In this document: in pieces, positions 1-6,335 of the stretch
Layout: the number at the start of each line of letters is the position of its first letter
Numbering within the stretch: position 1 is the stretch's first letter
Source: an uncultured Lewinella sp.
Lineage (GTDB): Bacteria > Bacteroidota > Bacteroidia > Chitinophagales > Saprospiraceae
DNA length: 14,590 nucleotides
Assembly: GCA_938021455.1 (NCBI GenBank)
Contig: CALIGP010000339.1
Span: forward strand, 1 to 14,590
Direction of reading: 5' to 3'
Position numbers and translations under genes: made by a program
Notes under the pieces: model-generated
What the model saw: the letters and a program-made list of their open reading frames with translations, nothing else
Told to the model about the DNA's origin: nothing
Database searches by the model: none

Positions 1-728
1 CGGGTCTTCGTCGTCAGGTTAACGGCGTACTCGAGTACGTTGTCGCTAACGGGAATCTTACGGACGAGCTGCTGGAAGTAAAGAATTTGCTCTCCGGTAA
101 GGATGGTGTTGAGTGACTTAACGTCGACACCAGTAGTACCCTTCACGACGGCAATTTCCTGCTCGTAGGTGGGGTAGTCTAGTGGAATGTTAAAAATGAA
201 ACGGTCCAACTGCGCTTCGGGTAACGGGTAGGTTCCTTCCTGCTCAATCGGGTTCTGCGTAGCCAGTACGAAGAAAGGAGCGGGGAGGAGGTGACGTACA
301 CCGTTCACGGTTACGGAGCGTTCCTGCATCGCTTCGAGCAGGGCCGCCTGCGTCTTAGGGGGCGTACGGTTAATCTCATCCGCCAATACGATGTTAGCGA
401 AGAGAGGGCCGTGCGCGAATTCAAACTTCCGGTTCTCTCCGAGAATTTCAGAGCCGGTGATGTCCGTAGGCATCAGGTCAGGGGTGAACTGGATGCGCTT
501 AAAGTCGAGATCCAATACTTCGGAAATGGTGGAAACGAGCAAGGTCTTGGCCAGGCCGGGAACACCGACGAGTAAGGAGTGACCGTTAGAAAACAAGGAA
601 ATTAATACCGTCTTGACGACTTCCTCCTGTCCGATGATCACTTTGCCGATTTCGGCACGAAGATCATGGTAAGCTTTTGCGAGGGCGTCGACGGCTTCTA
701 CGTCTGACTTAAAATTAGGTACTGCCAT
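1..728 (-). CDS. MoxR-family AAA+ ATPase, N-terminal part (runs off left edge)
   Basis: About 242 residues are readable from an ATG at 728-726, and the frame stays open to the window edge. A Walker A motif GVPGLAKT lies at residues 55-62, Walker B VLADEINR at 114-121, sensor-1 ATQNP at 156-160 and the QLDRF segment at 173-177. The run DLMPTDITGSE (84-94) is typical of MoxR proteins. Family members are cytosolic chaperone-like ATPases, often encoded beside DUF58 and von Willebrand factor A proteins and thought to help assemble or activate complexes. Such partners would lie to the left, outside the window, since transcription runs leftwards. What is seen is the AAA+ core; the C-terminal lid domain is missing only because of the cut. 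Family assignment is very secure, substrate unknown. Confidence 0.96.
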   Translation of the reverse strand, partial: MAVPNFKSDVEAVDALAKAYHDLRAEIGKVIIGQEEVVKTVLISLFSNGHSLLVGVPGLAKTLLVSTISEVLDLDFKRIQFTPDLMPTDITGSEILGENRKFEFAHGPLFANIVLADEINRTPPKTQAALLEAMQERSVTVNGVRHLLPAPFFVLATQNPIEQEGTYPLPEAQLDRFIFNIPLDYPTYEQEIAVVKGTTGVDVKSLNTILTGEQILYFQQLVRKIPVSDNVLEYAVNLTTKT

Positions 729-749
729 GGGGTTATTCGAATAAGACAC

Positions 750-784
750 CAAAGGTGATTAAAATGCGGGACATATACCAATTG
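750..784 (-). promoter_or_regulatory. Candidate Bacteroidota-type promoter for the MoxR gene
   Basis: On the minus strand a TTG (complement of 779-781) is followed after 21 nt by CACCTTTG (complement of 750-757), one base away from the TAnnTTTG -7 consensus of Bacteroidota. Transcription would start about 15-20 nt before the ATG at 728. The mismatch at the first -7 base keeps confidence moderate. Confidence 0.4.
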
Positions 785-848
785 TTGTTCCCGCTTAGTC
801 TTTTGTTAGGACTACTTTCAGGAAAAATGTCACCTACCTTATCATTTA

Positions 849-885
849 GGCGCGCACGCAGGTGCAAAGGGAAGGTAAAGAGCAG
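849..885 (+). repeat. Dispersed repeat segment (copy also at 6062-6092; inverted 18-mer at 1244 and 3246)
   Basis: The 18-mer at 849-866 (GGCGCGCACGCAGGTGCA) is the exact reverse complement of the start of the repeats at 1244-1261 and 3246-3263. Its extension to 885, through AAGGGAAGG-like sequence and AAAGAGCAG, matches 6062-6092 with about one indel and a few changes. It stands directly left of the 134-bp repeat at 893-1026. No coding function is apparent; it is one module of the mosaic repeat family in this window. Confidence 0.7.
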
Positions 886-892
886 CGTTTGA

Positions 893-1026
893 CCGGTCGA
901 CGCTGCTTCCAGCAGCGAGCGGCTGCGAGGGCCCTCCGGGCACGAGTTGACTGACGCACTTACGGCTGCCAGCCAGGCAAAAGAACCCATAGCAAACGGG
1001 TCTGCTACATTCTGATGGATGAATAC
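893..1026 (+). repeat. 134-bp direct repeat, left copy (R1), with REP-like short hairpins
   Basis: This block matches 2844-2977 over 134 positions with 8 substitutions and no gaps. It begins with a 29-bp module (894-922) that also occurs perfectly at 2845-2873 and, inverted, at 1311-1339. Hairpins with three-base loops follow one another: CGCTGCT/AGCAGCG around TCC (901-917), GCCC/GGGC around TCC (931-941) and GGCT/AGCC around GCC (964-974). The minus strand can be read as a peptide in both copies, but six of the eight differences change an amino acid, so I treat it as a non-coding, REP-like element. Confidence 0.85.
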
Positions 1027-1243
1027 TCGCCAGTGGTAGGGTGTTCCCTGTATTGAGCTACGGGCATGACGGTTTTTAGGTGCCAGCTCGCAAGAGCTTT
1101 GTAGCATAGGTCTGGGTTTCGCTTCGCGGCTGCCTGCGGCGGTTAACCCAGATAAGGCCCCAAAAATCCGTCGCGATTTAACTCCAATAGACAGAACATC
1201 CTATCGCCAGCGGTCAATCCACATTGCTCCTGAAAATATTCAT
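1027..1243. other. Intergenic stretch between repeats; possible hairpins only
   Basis: No convincing gene on either strand. Two foldable spots are visible: AGCTC/GAGCT around GCAA (1085-1098) and a longer one with arms TCTGGGTT (1111-1118) and AACCCAGA (1145-1152) enclosing a GC-rich loop. Either could end transcription of the minus-strand transporter gene, whose stop lies at 1308-1310, but no T-run follows. Confidence 0.4.
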
Positions 1244-1307
1244 TGCACCTGCGTGCGCGCCATCTATATGGTCTCGTCTCTCCCCACTCGCTGCCAGAGG
1301 CTGCTCG
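1244..1307 (+). repeat. Direct repeat R3, left copy (matches 3246-3312)
   Basis: This stretch matches 3246-3312 with three substitutions and small indels (an extra TA and an extra C in the right copy). It opens with the 18-mer TGCACCTGCGTGCGCGCC, present inverted at 849-866. It abuts the 29-bp inverted module at 1311-1339 and the stop codon of the transporter gene. A degenerate version of the 29-bp module also follows the right copy (3318-3333), so the two modules seem to travel together. Confidence 0.8.
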
Positions 1308-2813
1308 TTACCGCTCGCTGCTGGAAGCAGCGTCGACCGAAGCCGAAGACCGCCACGACCGCACCACCAGCACCAACAAACTCCCTCCCGCCAGCAAAAA
1401 CAAGAGCATCGCCGGAAACCCACCCAGCGTATTCACCAGCCGGATGCCATCAATGCCGGCAAAAGCGACCATCACCCAGGCCGTAGTGCCAATGATGCCG
1501 CCCCACAATAACTTAACGAAAAGGGGAGCCTCCTGTCGCTCCGGCGTGATGCCCTCCACGCAGAGTGCGCTCATGGCCGATATATTGGAATCTGCAGCCG
1601 TGACGTAAGACAGGAAAACCAGCGTCAGAAACAGCCAGGGCGTGAGCTCTGCCAGCGGTAAGGTGTCCAGGAGAACGTAGATCACGGCCTCCGGACCACC
1701 CTCCGTCAGGGCAGCGGAGAGCTGCCCGCTTTCATCCGTTACTAAGCCGATAGCTGCGAAGCAGACCATCCAGAATGCGCCAAAAAGTGAGGTGTACAAC
1801 AGGTTAACCCGGATAAACTCCCGGACGGTATAGCCCCTGCCCAGCCGACCAAGAAATAAGGCCGTCACGGGCGCCCAGGCGTACCAGCCCGCCCAGTAGA
1901 AGCTCGTCCACGCCCGCCCCCAGGCGGCGTCAATGCCCGGGTCCAGCCCCAGATTGCGGGGAACAAAGGTGGCAACATACTCCCCTGCGGCAGAGAAACT
2001 CAGCGCCAGGGCTTCCAACGTTGGCCCCGCAAAGAATACGAACACAGCCAAGAGCAAAAAACCAACGACGTTGATACTGCTCAGCAGCCGAATCCCTCGT
2101 TGAAGTCCGCTGGCTGCGGATACCGAGAAGGCCCCGACGATGGCCGTAATGATGAGCCCCAGTACCAGCGGCGTGCGCTCCGAAGCTAAGCCACCCGACA
2201 AGGATAGCGTACCCGCCCCCAAACTACCCGCCATGCCCGCCACCAGGGCGAAAAGACAAATCACGTCAACTGCTGCACCCGCCTTTTTGTGAATACGCTC
2301 CCCAAGCAAAGGCTCCAGTAGCGAACTGATGGCAAAGGGCTGCCGCCGGTTATAAAAGGCCAGGGCAAACAACAAACCGCCCAGGGTGTACACCCCGTAG
2401 GGCGTAAAGGTCCAGTGCAGATACATGATGCTCATGGCGAAAACGTCGGGCTCGGCCAGCCCCGCCTCCGGCGGGCCGCTGACGTGATAGATCGGCTCCG
2501 CCGTCCCCCAGAACAGAATACCCGTGGCAATGGTCGTACAGACGGTTATCGCAAACCACCGCGGACGGCTCAACAAGGGTGTTGCTGCGGCGCCTCCGAT
2601 TTTCACCTTGCCCAACGGGCTTACGTACGCAGCGATCACAACCAGTAAGCAAGCGAAAGTCGAGCCATTAAACAGCCAGTCGAAGTGTAGCATGACCCAG
2701 TCCGACCAGCCCCGCATGGTGGTCACCATCCCTTCTGGATTCATAATTCCCCAAATAGCACAAGCGAGAAGTGGCAATAGGGGAGGGAAAAGGACGGTGG
2801 GGCGGATGCGCAT
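1308..2813 (-). CDS. BCCT-family (betaine/carnitine/choline-type) transporter
   Basis: A 501-residue inner-membrane protein with about twelve hydrophobic segments. FWGTAEPIYH (101-110) and the TM8-like stretch SFYWAGWYAWAPVTALF (304-320) followed by GRLGRGYTVREFI (322-334) are BCCT signatures. By recollection of BetP, aromatic-box positions map to W134, Y139, Y142 and W310, with a glycine at 309 where BetP has a tryptophan. The likely role is uptake of a trimethylammonium or related compatible solute, driven by sodium or protons; the substrate cannot be fixed. I chose ATG 2813 because upstream codons read through a repeat (2844-2977); a start at 2894 would add 27 repeat-derived residues. The final nine residues VDAASSSER come from the inverted 29-bp repeat, so the natural C-terminus may have been replaced. 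Length is at the short end of the family. Confidence 0.93.
   Translation of the reverse strand: MRIRPTVLFPPLLPLLACAIWGIMNPEGMVTTMRGWSDWVMLHFDWLFNGSTFACLLVVIAAYVSPLGKVKIGGAAATPLLSRPRWFAITVCTTIATGILFWGTAEPIYHVSGPPEAGLAEPDVFAMSIMYLHWTFTPYGVYTLGGLLFALAFYNRRQPFAISSLLEPLLGERIHKKAGAAVDVICLFALVAGMAGSLGAGTLSLSGGLASERTPLVLGLIITAIVGAFSVSAASGLQRGIRLLSSINVVGFLLLAVFVFFAGPTLEALALSFSAAGEYVATFVPRNLGLDPGIDAAWGRAWTSFYWAGWYAWAPVTALFLGRLGRGYTVREFIRVNLLYTSLFGAFWMVCFAAIGLVTDESGQLSAALTEGGPEAVIYVLLDTLPLAELTPWLFLTLVFLSYVTAADSNISAMSALCVEGITPERQEAPLFVKLLWGGIIGTTAWVMVAFAGIDGIRLVNTLGGFPAMLLFLLAGGSLLVLVVRSWRSSASVDAASSSER
1311..1339 (-). repeat. 29-bp inverted-repeat module, left flank of the BCCT gene
   Basis: These 29 bases are the exact reverse complement of 2845-2873 and of 894-922. 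Inside is a 7-bp stem CGCTGCT/AGCAGCG with a three-base loop (1314-1330 region). With the copy at 2845-2873 it brackets the transporter gene as a perfect inverted repeat. It lies within the last codons of the gene and touches the stop codon. Confidence 0.9.
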
Positions 2814-2843
2814 GGGGCAGAAGGTACGACACTGCTCACTACT

Positions 2844-2977
2844 CCGGTCGACGCTGCTTCCAGCAGCGAGCGGCTGCGAGTGCCCTCCGGGCACGAGTTG
2901 ACTGACGTACTTACAGCTGTCAGCCAGGCAAAAGAACGCATGGCAAACAGGTCTGCTTCATTCTGATGGATGAATAC
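2844..2977 (+). repeat. 134-bp direct repeat, right copy (R2), containing the right 29-bp module
   Basis: Same element as 893-1026, same orientation, 126 of 134 positions identical. The 29-bp module occupies 2845-2873, beginning 32 bases upstream of the transporter ATG. Hairpins are at 2852-2868 and 2882-2892; the third hairpin of the left copy is weakened here by changes at its base and loop. Any transporter promoter would have to lie in or across this repeat, and I see no good -33/-7 pair between it and the ATG. Confidence 0.85.
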
Positions 2978-2986
2978 CGTGTTACC

Positions 2987-3129
2987 CGGTTGAGGACCTC
3001 TGGTCCGAACGCGATCAGGGCCGTAGGCTCCCGGAGCGTGTAGCAGCGGTAGCCTCATGGTGTTACAGGCATTACACGGTCAAAGTCGCTTTGCTCCCAT
3101 GCCCGATTCGGACCGGAGGTCCTCAACCG
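2987..3129. repeat. Long inverted repeat: 23-bp arms around a 97-nt centre
   Basis: Arm 2987-3009 (CGGTTGAGGACCTC then TGGTCCGAA) is the reverse complement of arm 3107-3129 with one mismatch in 23. The 97-base centre (3010-3106) has no convincing reading frame. It could be a small non-autonomous element, a recombination remnant or a long RNA hairpin. It sits between R2 and the transporter relic. Confidence 0.75.
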
Positions 3130-3175
3130 AGCCCTTATCCCTCCCTTGCACCAGCGGCCGCGCCCGCCAACTCCC

Positions 3176-3251
3176 CACCACCAGCACCAATAAACTCTCT
3201 CCTGCCGGCAAAAACATGAGCATCGCTGGAAACCCACCCAGCGTATGCACC
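3176..3251 (-). pseudogene. Relic of a second BCCT transporter 3' end
   Basis: This stretch is a 76-bp gapless match, 7 substitutions, to 1362-1437, the 3' coding region of the intact transporter, in the same orientation. Its minus-strand reading is HTLGGFPAMLMFLPAGESLL then VLVVGSWR, against NTLGGFPAMLLFLLAGGSLL then VLVVRSWR in the intact gene. Only about 25 residues of the last membrane helix remain. The 5' side is cut exactly where repeat R3 begins (TGCACC at 3246), so the rest was replaced by or deleted up to the repeat. After SWR the frame continues into unrelated sequence. Non-functional remnant. Confidence 0.8.
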
Positions 3252-3333
3252 TGCGTGCGCGCCATCTATATATGGTCTCGTCTCTCCCCACTCCGCTACC
3301 AGAGGTAGCTCGCCACCGGAGGCAGCTTCGATC
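3246..3333 (+). repeat. Direct repeat R3, right copy, with a degenerate 29-bp-module tail
   Basis: Positions 3246-3312 match 1244-1307. Then GGAGGCAGCTTCGATC (3318-3333) resembles GGAAGCAGCGTCGACC (1323-1338) at 13 of 16 positions. The repeat's left end is the exact breakpoint of the transporter relic. Confidence 0.75.
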
Positions 3334-3393
3334 ACCCCCACCAAATCAAATATCGAGAGTACGAAGTACTGCGAAGCATATCACAAATCCCGT
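3334..3393. terminator. Weak hairpin downstream of the propeller-protein gene
   Basis: Just past the minus-strand stop at 3394-3396 is AGTAC/GTACT around GAA (3358-3370). On the minus strand it is followed by T-rich sequence (CTCGATATTTGATTT). It is a weak candidate terminator; nothing else is seen here. Confidence 0.3.
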
Positions 3394-5991
3394 TTACCGC
3401 ACCACCACCCGCTGCCCCAACCCAGTAACCCGTCCATCACTATCCAACGGCTGCACAAAGTACAGCCCCGGAGCCAGCCCTTCCAGCGATAATTGCGTTT
3501 GCTCGCCCGTAGCGACCACCCGCCGCATTTCCCGCCCGCCGATGTCGTACAAGCGGTAACCACCCGCTTTGCCCTCCACAGTCGTGGAACCACTGGCGGG
3601 GTTAGGGTAGATGCGGGGAGCGGCGCCTCGCGCCAGCGGCTCATCAATGGACACGAGCTGCTCCACCTGGAAATCCCAGGCACCCCGGCCGTAGGTGCCG
3701 AAGCGGGCGATGTTACGATCTTCGAGGAATTCCACAGAGTAGTAGCGCATGGTGGGGGCGTACTGACCGGCCAGGTCAAACCACCGTTCTTCGCTGACAA
3801 CATAAACGAAGGGCCCTGCCTCCGTAGCCGCAAAGATCAGACTCTCGGTAGCGTTGGCCGTTAACCCATGAACAACCGTTGGCGGCAGGCCGTCGCTGGC
3901 TGGGAAGAAGTTCTCCCCGCCGTCTTCTGACCGCCAAACGGGCGGATTACTGTAGCCCGAGCCGCCCAGCCATACGGTCTCGGCTTCCGTTTTGGAAGCA
4001 TGGATCGCCTGCCCGTAGAGGTACCAGCCCGATGGTAAAAAATTGAGGGTTTCTGACCAGTTTTCGCCCCGGTCGTCGGAGGCAAAAAAGCGACCCTGAT
4101 CCGTCGCTACGTAGAAGCGGTCCGGGTTCATAGGCGAATAAGTCATGGCGGAGATCTGACCGGCGGCAGCGTCTTTGAAGTCAAGGGGAAGATCACGGCC
4201 CGTCATGGCTCCGTAGTGAACGTCGTCCTCGTCCCGGTTCAGGTCTACTTCCACCAGGAAGGAGCCCGCGCGGGCGGTATCCGAACTGCCGCCAGCGATG
4301 TAGAGTTTTACCTGCCCGTCTAAGCGGGGAGGAGACATCATCGGCGTGATCCAGATGAATTCATCCGGGCTTTCAATTTCGAAGCTGCTCCAGCCCAGGC
4401 CATTTTCCTCGTCCAGTACGTCGTAAAAACCGTAGACGAAGCCACCGGGGTAGGCGGTAAAGAAAACGTTCCCCTCCTCAGCGAAGTCGAGGTGACCATA
4501 ATCGCCACTAAACCATTGATAGCCGCCCAGCACGTTGCGTCGGCTGCTGTCATCCTCATCCAGTATCTGGAAGCCCTGATCCTGAGAGCCGGCATAAATG
4601 ATGTTCTCGTCGCCGGGGTTGGTGCGCACGTCGTAGTACTGAGCCACGTTGAGGCCTTCCTGCGCGACACTATACCACATGCTATCGGCGGGCTCAAGCT
4701 GGTTGAGACCGCCATGGTTACTCACCAGCATCTGTGACTCGCCGTCGGGGTCCGTTATTTCGGTCAGGCGCATGATGTCAGCGTGGAGGTAGCGGACGGG
4801 GTCGGCGTAGTAGTCATTCCAGCGGTTGGGGTAGGCGAAGGTTTCGCCTCCGTCGCGGGAGACCCAGAGCTCAACGGCGCCCCAGGCGACGAAGTCGGGA
4901 TCGCTGGGGCGGACGTAGATGGATTGGTAGCGCCAGGGGACTTTGTCCAGGCGGGGCATCTCCCGCCAGTCCAATCCGTCATTATCGCTGCGGAAGAGCT
5001 GGTCGTAGGCCTGGAGGAAGATTCTCAGGCTGTCCGTCCCGGGCTGTCTGGCCGCCGCTATTCTGGAACGGTAACTGCCGGTTTTTTCTACGGAGACAGA
5101 ACTGATGAGGCGAAAGCTTGCGGTGCTCCGGTCCAGCTCGTAAAGGTTGACGCCAGCATTATCGCCCGTTCGTTTCATGGCGGCGAAGAGACGCTCCGTT
5201 CCGGGCGGGTTATACAGGTGGGTAATGGTTTGGTTTCCATCCACGGTCGCCTGCGGCGGGCCGGGCAGTTGATCGTAGCTGATGCCACCATCTACAGAAT
5301 GGAATATTTCATAATTGCCCCGGAGAATTTGTATGGTCGTGAAAATCTCGTCGCCGATAACTTGTGGAGAGAAGAAGTTGTCCATCGCTGCTTCATCGAT
5401 GACGTTACCGTTTTCCCGGACGGTGGCAAATTCCCAGCTTTTTCCGTCATCGGGGGAATACATCGGCCGACTGTCGGAGAAAGCCAGCAGGTGACGGCCA
5501 GCATCAACGGGCACCAGGCCAAGAAATTCACGGTCGAAGTATATGTCATGGTTGACCAGGCTGTAGGCTTCGCTTTTGTAGTCCATTTCCCAGATGGAGC
5601 CGCCGGCGGACATCAGAAATAGCCGATTAGCATCCGTGGGGTCCTGCACGACGTCAAAGACACTGCCAGCGGTGTATTTACTGCCGCGCTCAAACCATTC
5701 GCCGGTTAACAGACCATCTGCAAATGATTCGCTGCTCTTTTCCGTGAAACGCCCCTGCCGCTTGCGGTGGCGGGCCATGGCGTTATGGCTTTCCAGTTTC
5801 CGCCAATCCGTGCCGGGGGCTGCGCGGTGAAGGCTTTCCAGCCAGCGTTCATGGCGGTTCTCCTTGTCAGCACCCTCATTTTCCCCTTCTACCCGAATGT
5901 CAATGGGCGCGCGTTGGGGTAATTCGGTAGGGGAGGGGCCGCAAGCGGTTAATAAACCAGCGAAGAGCAGCAGCGTAATAAAAAACTTCAT
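3394..5991 (-). CDS. Secreted/lipidated Asp-box (BNR-like) beta-propeller protein with T9SS C-terminal sorting domain
   Basis: An 865-residue protein. The N-terminus has a short hydrophobic signal ending LLTAC with Cys17, a typical lipobox. Six Asp-box motifs (SxDxGxxW type) lie at 179-186, 232-239, 335-342, 378-385, 638-645 and 688-695, as in sialidase/VPS10/photosynthesis-assembly-like propellers; each marks a propeller blade hairpin. The last roughly 80 residues, from RIYPNPAS (793-800) through LAPGLYFVQ (839-847) to RVVVR, form a type A T9SS sorting domain, which directs export through the outer membrane and surface attachment. No sialidase FRIP motif or catalytic set was recognised, so a binding or scaffolding role is as likely as an enzyme. 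Gene stands alone, with repeats on both sides. Having both a lipobox and a T9SS domain is unusual. Confidence 0.92.
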   Translation of the reverse strand: MKFFITLLLFAGLLTACGPSPTELPQRAPIDIRVEGENEGADKENRHERWLESLHRAAPGTDWRKLESHNAMARHRKRQGRFTEKSSESFADGLLTGEWFERGSKYTAGSVFDVVQDPTDANRLFLMSAGGSIWEMDYKSEAYSLVNHDIYFDREFLGLVPVDAGRHLLAFSDSRPMYSPDDGKSWEFATVRENGNVIDEAAMDNFFSPQVIGDEIFTTIQILRGNYEIFHSVDGGISYDQLPGPPQATVDGNQTITHLYNPPGTERLFAAMKRTGDNAGVNLYELDRSTASFRLISSVSVEKTGSYRSRIAAARQPGTDSLRIFLQAYDQLFRSDNDGLDWREMPRLDKVPWRYQSIYVRPSDPDFVAWGAVELWVSRDGGETFAYPNRWNDYYADPVRYLHADIMRLTEITDPDGESQMLVSNHGGLNQLEPADSMWYSVAQEGLNVAQYYDVRTNPGDENIIYAGSQDQGFQILDEDDSSRRNVLGGYQWFSGDYGHLDFAEEGNVFFTAYPGGFVYGFYDVLDEENGLGWSSFEIESPDEFIWITPMMSPPRLDGQVKLYIAGGSSDTARAGSFLVEVDLNRDEDDVHYGAMTGRDLPLDFKDAAAGQISAMTYSPMNPDRFYVATDQGRFFASDDRGENWSETLNFLPSGWYLYGQAIHASKTEAETVWLGGSGYSNPPVWRSEDGGENFFPASDGLPPTVVHGLTANATESLIFAATEAGPFVYVVSEERWFDLAGQYAPTMRYYSVEFLEDRNIARFGTYGRGAWDFQVEQLVSIDEPLARGAAPRIYPNPASGSTTVEGKAGGYRLYDIGGREMRRVVATGEQTQLSLEGLAPGLYFVQPLDSDGRVTGLGQRVVVR

Positions 5992-6270
5992 GGGTGTAAC
6001 TTTGGAAAAAGAGCGTGACTAAAGGTAATAAATGCCATTCAATCGCCTTGTCGGGGCGCTGACGCAGGTGCAAGGGAAAGGACAAAGAGCAGGGTGGCGG
6101 CGGGACGCTTAAAGGACGCTGCCGCGAGTCAAGCAGACCTCGAAGCGTCCGACAGGACCTTCGAGCGTCTGCGTCTGCCTCCTCCATCGTTTACTTCCAG
6201 CCAGCACCCTTCGAGCCACTGCCCCCTTAACCCTCCCCGGCATCCTGCGTCCGCGCCCACCTACTCCTGC
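5992..6270. other. Intergenic stretch with dispersed-repeat copy and palindromic segments
   Basis: Divergent region between the propeller gene (minus) and the 228-residue gene (plus). Positions 6062-6092 match the repeat at 856-885. Further right, GGACGCTT (6103-6110) pairs with AAGCGTCC (6143-6150), and GGACGCT recurs at 6114-6120, so alternative hairpins are possible. The reading frame on the minus strand here (up to 6187) has repeat-derived, low-complexity content and is not called as a gene. No clear promoter for the propeller gene was found. Confidence 0.5.
6062..6092 (+). repeat. Dispersed repeat segment, copy of 856-885
   Basis: ACGCAGGTGCAA followed by GGGAAAGG and AAAGAGCAG matches 856-885 apart from one indel and a few substitutions. 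Unlike the left copy it is not followed by the 134-bp repeat, so this short module can occur on its own. Confidence 0.55.
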
Positions 6271-6278
6271 ATAAACAA

Positions 6279-6310
6279 TTTGTGTTTTTGACCGTTAAAC
6301 GCTACATTTG
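6279..6310 (+). promoter_or_regulatory. Bacteroidota-type promoter for the 228-residue gene
   Basis: TTTG at 6279-6282 is followed after exactly 20 nt by TACATTTG at 6303-6310, a full match to the TTTG / TAnnTTTG pair used by the Bacteroidota housekeeping sigma factor. Transcription would start near 6315-6317, giving a leader of about 20 nt before the ATG at 6336. This is the best promoter in the window. Confidence 0.75.
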
Positions 6311-6335
6311 TAAGCGTATTCCTTACTGATGTCCA

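Noticed and set aside
733..1107. 124-residue minus-strand reading frame between MoxR and the transporter
   Set aside because: It is largely made of the 134-bp repeat, shares only the repeat-derived segment with the frame at 2741-3058, and the differences between copies are mostly amino-acid changing.
2814..2894. Longer transporter start at 2894
   Set aside because: The extra 27 residues are encoded by the 29-bp repeat and following spacer, are not membrane-like, and the ATG at 2813 gives a normal BCCT N-terminus.
2741..3058. 105-residue minus-strand frame over R2
   Set aside because: Same repeat-derived segment, overlapping the true start of the transporter in another frame; no sign of selection on the protein.
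893..3333. Insertion sequence around the transporter
   Set aside because: Inverted and direct repeats are present but no transposase or its remnant could be read in any frame, so it is described as repeats only.
4783..5622. 279-residue plus-strand frame
   Set aside because: Lies antisense inside the propeller gene, whose reading is strongly supported by Asp-boxes and the sorting domain. Long shadow frames are expected in GC-rich coding DNA.
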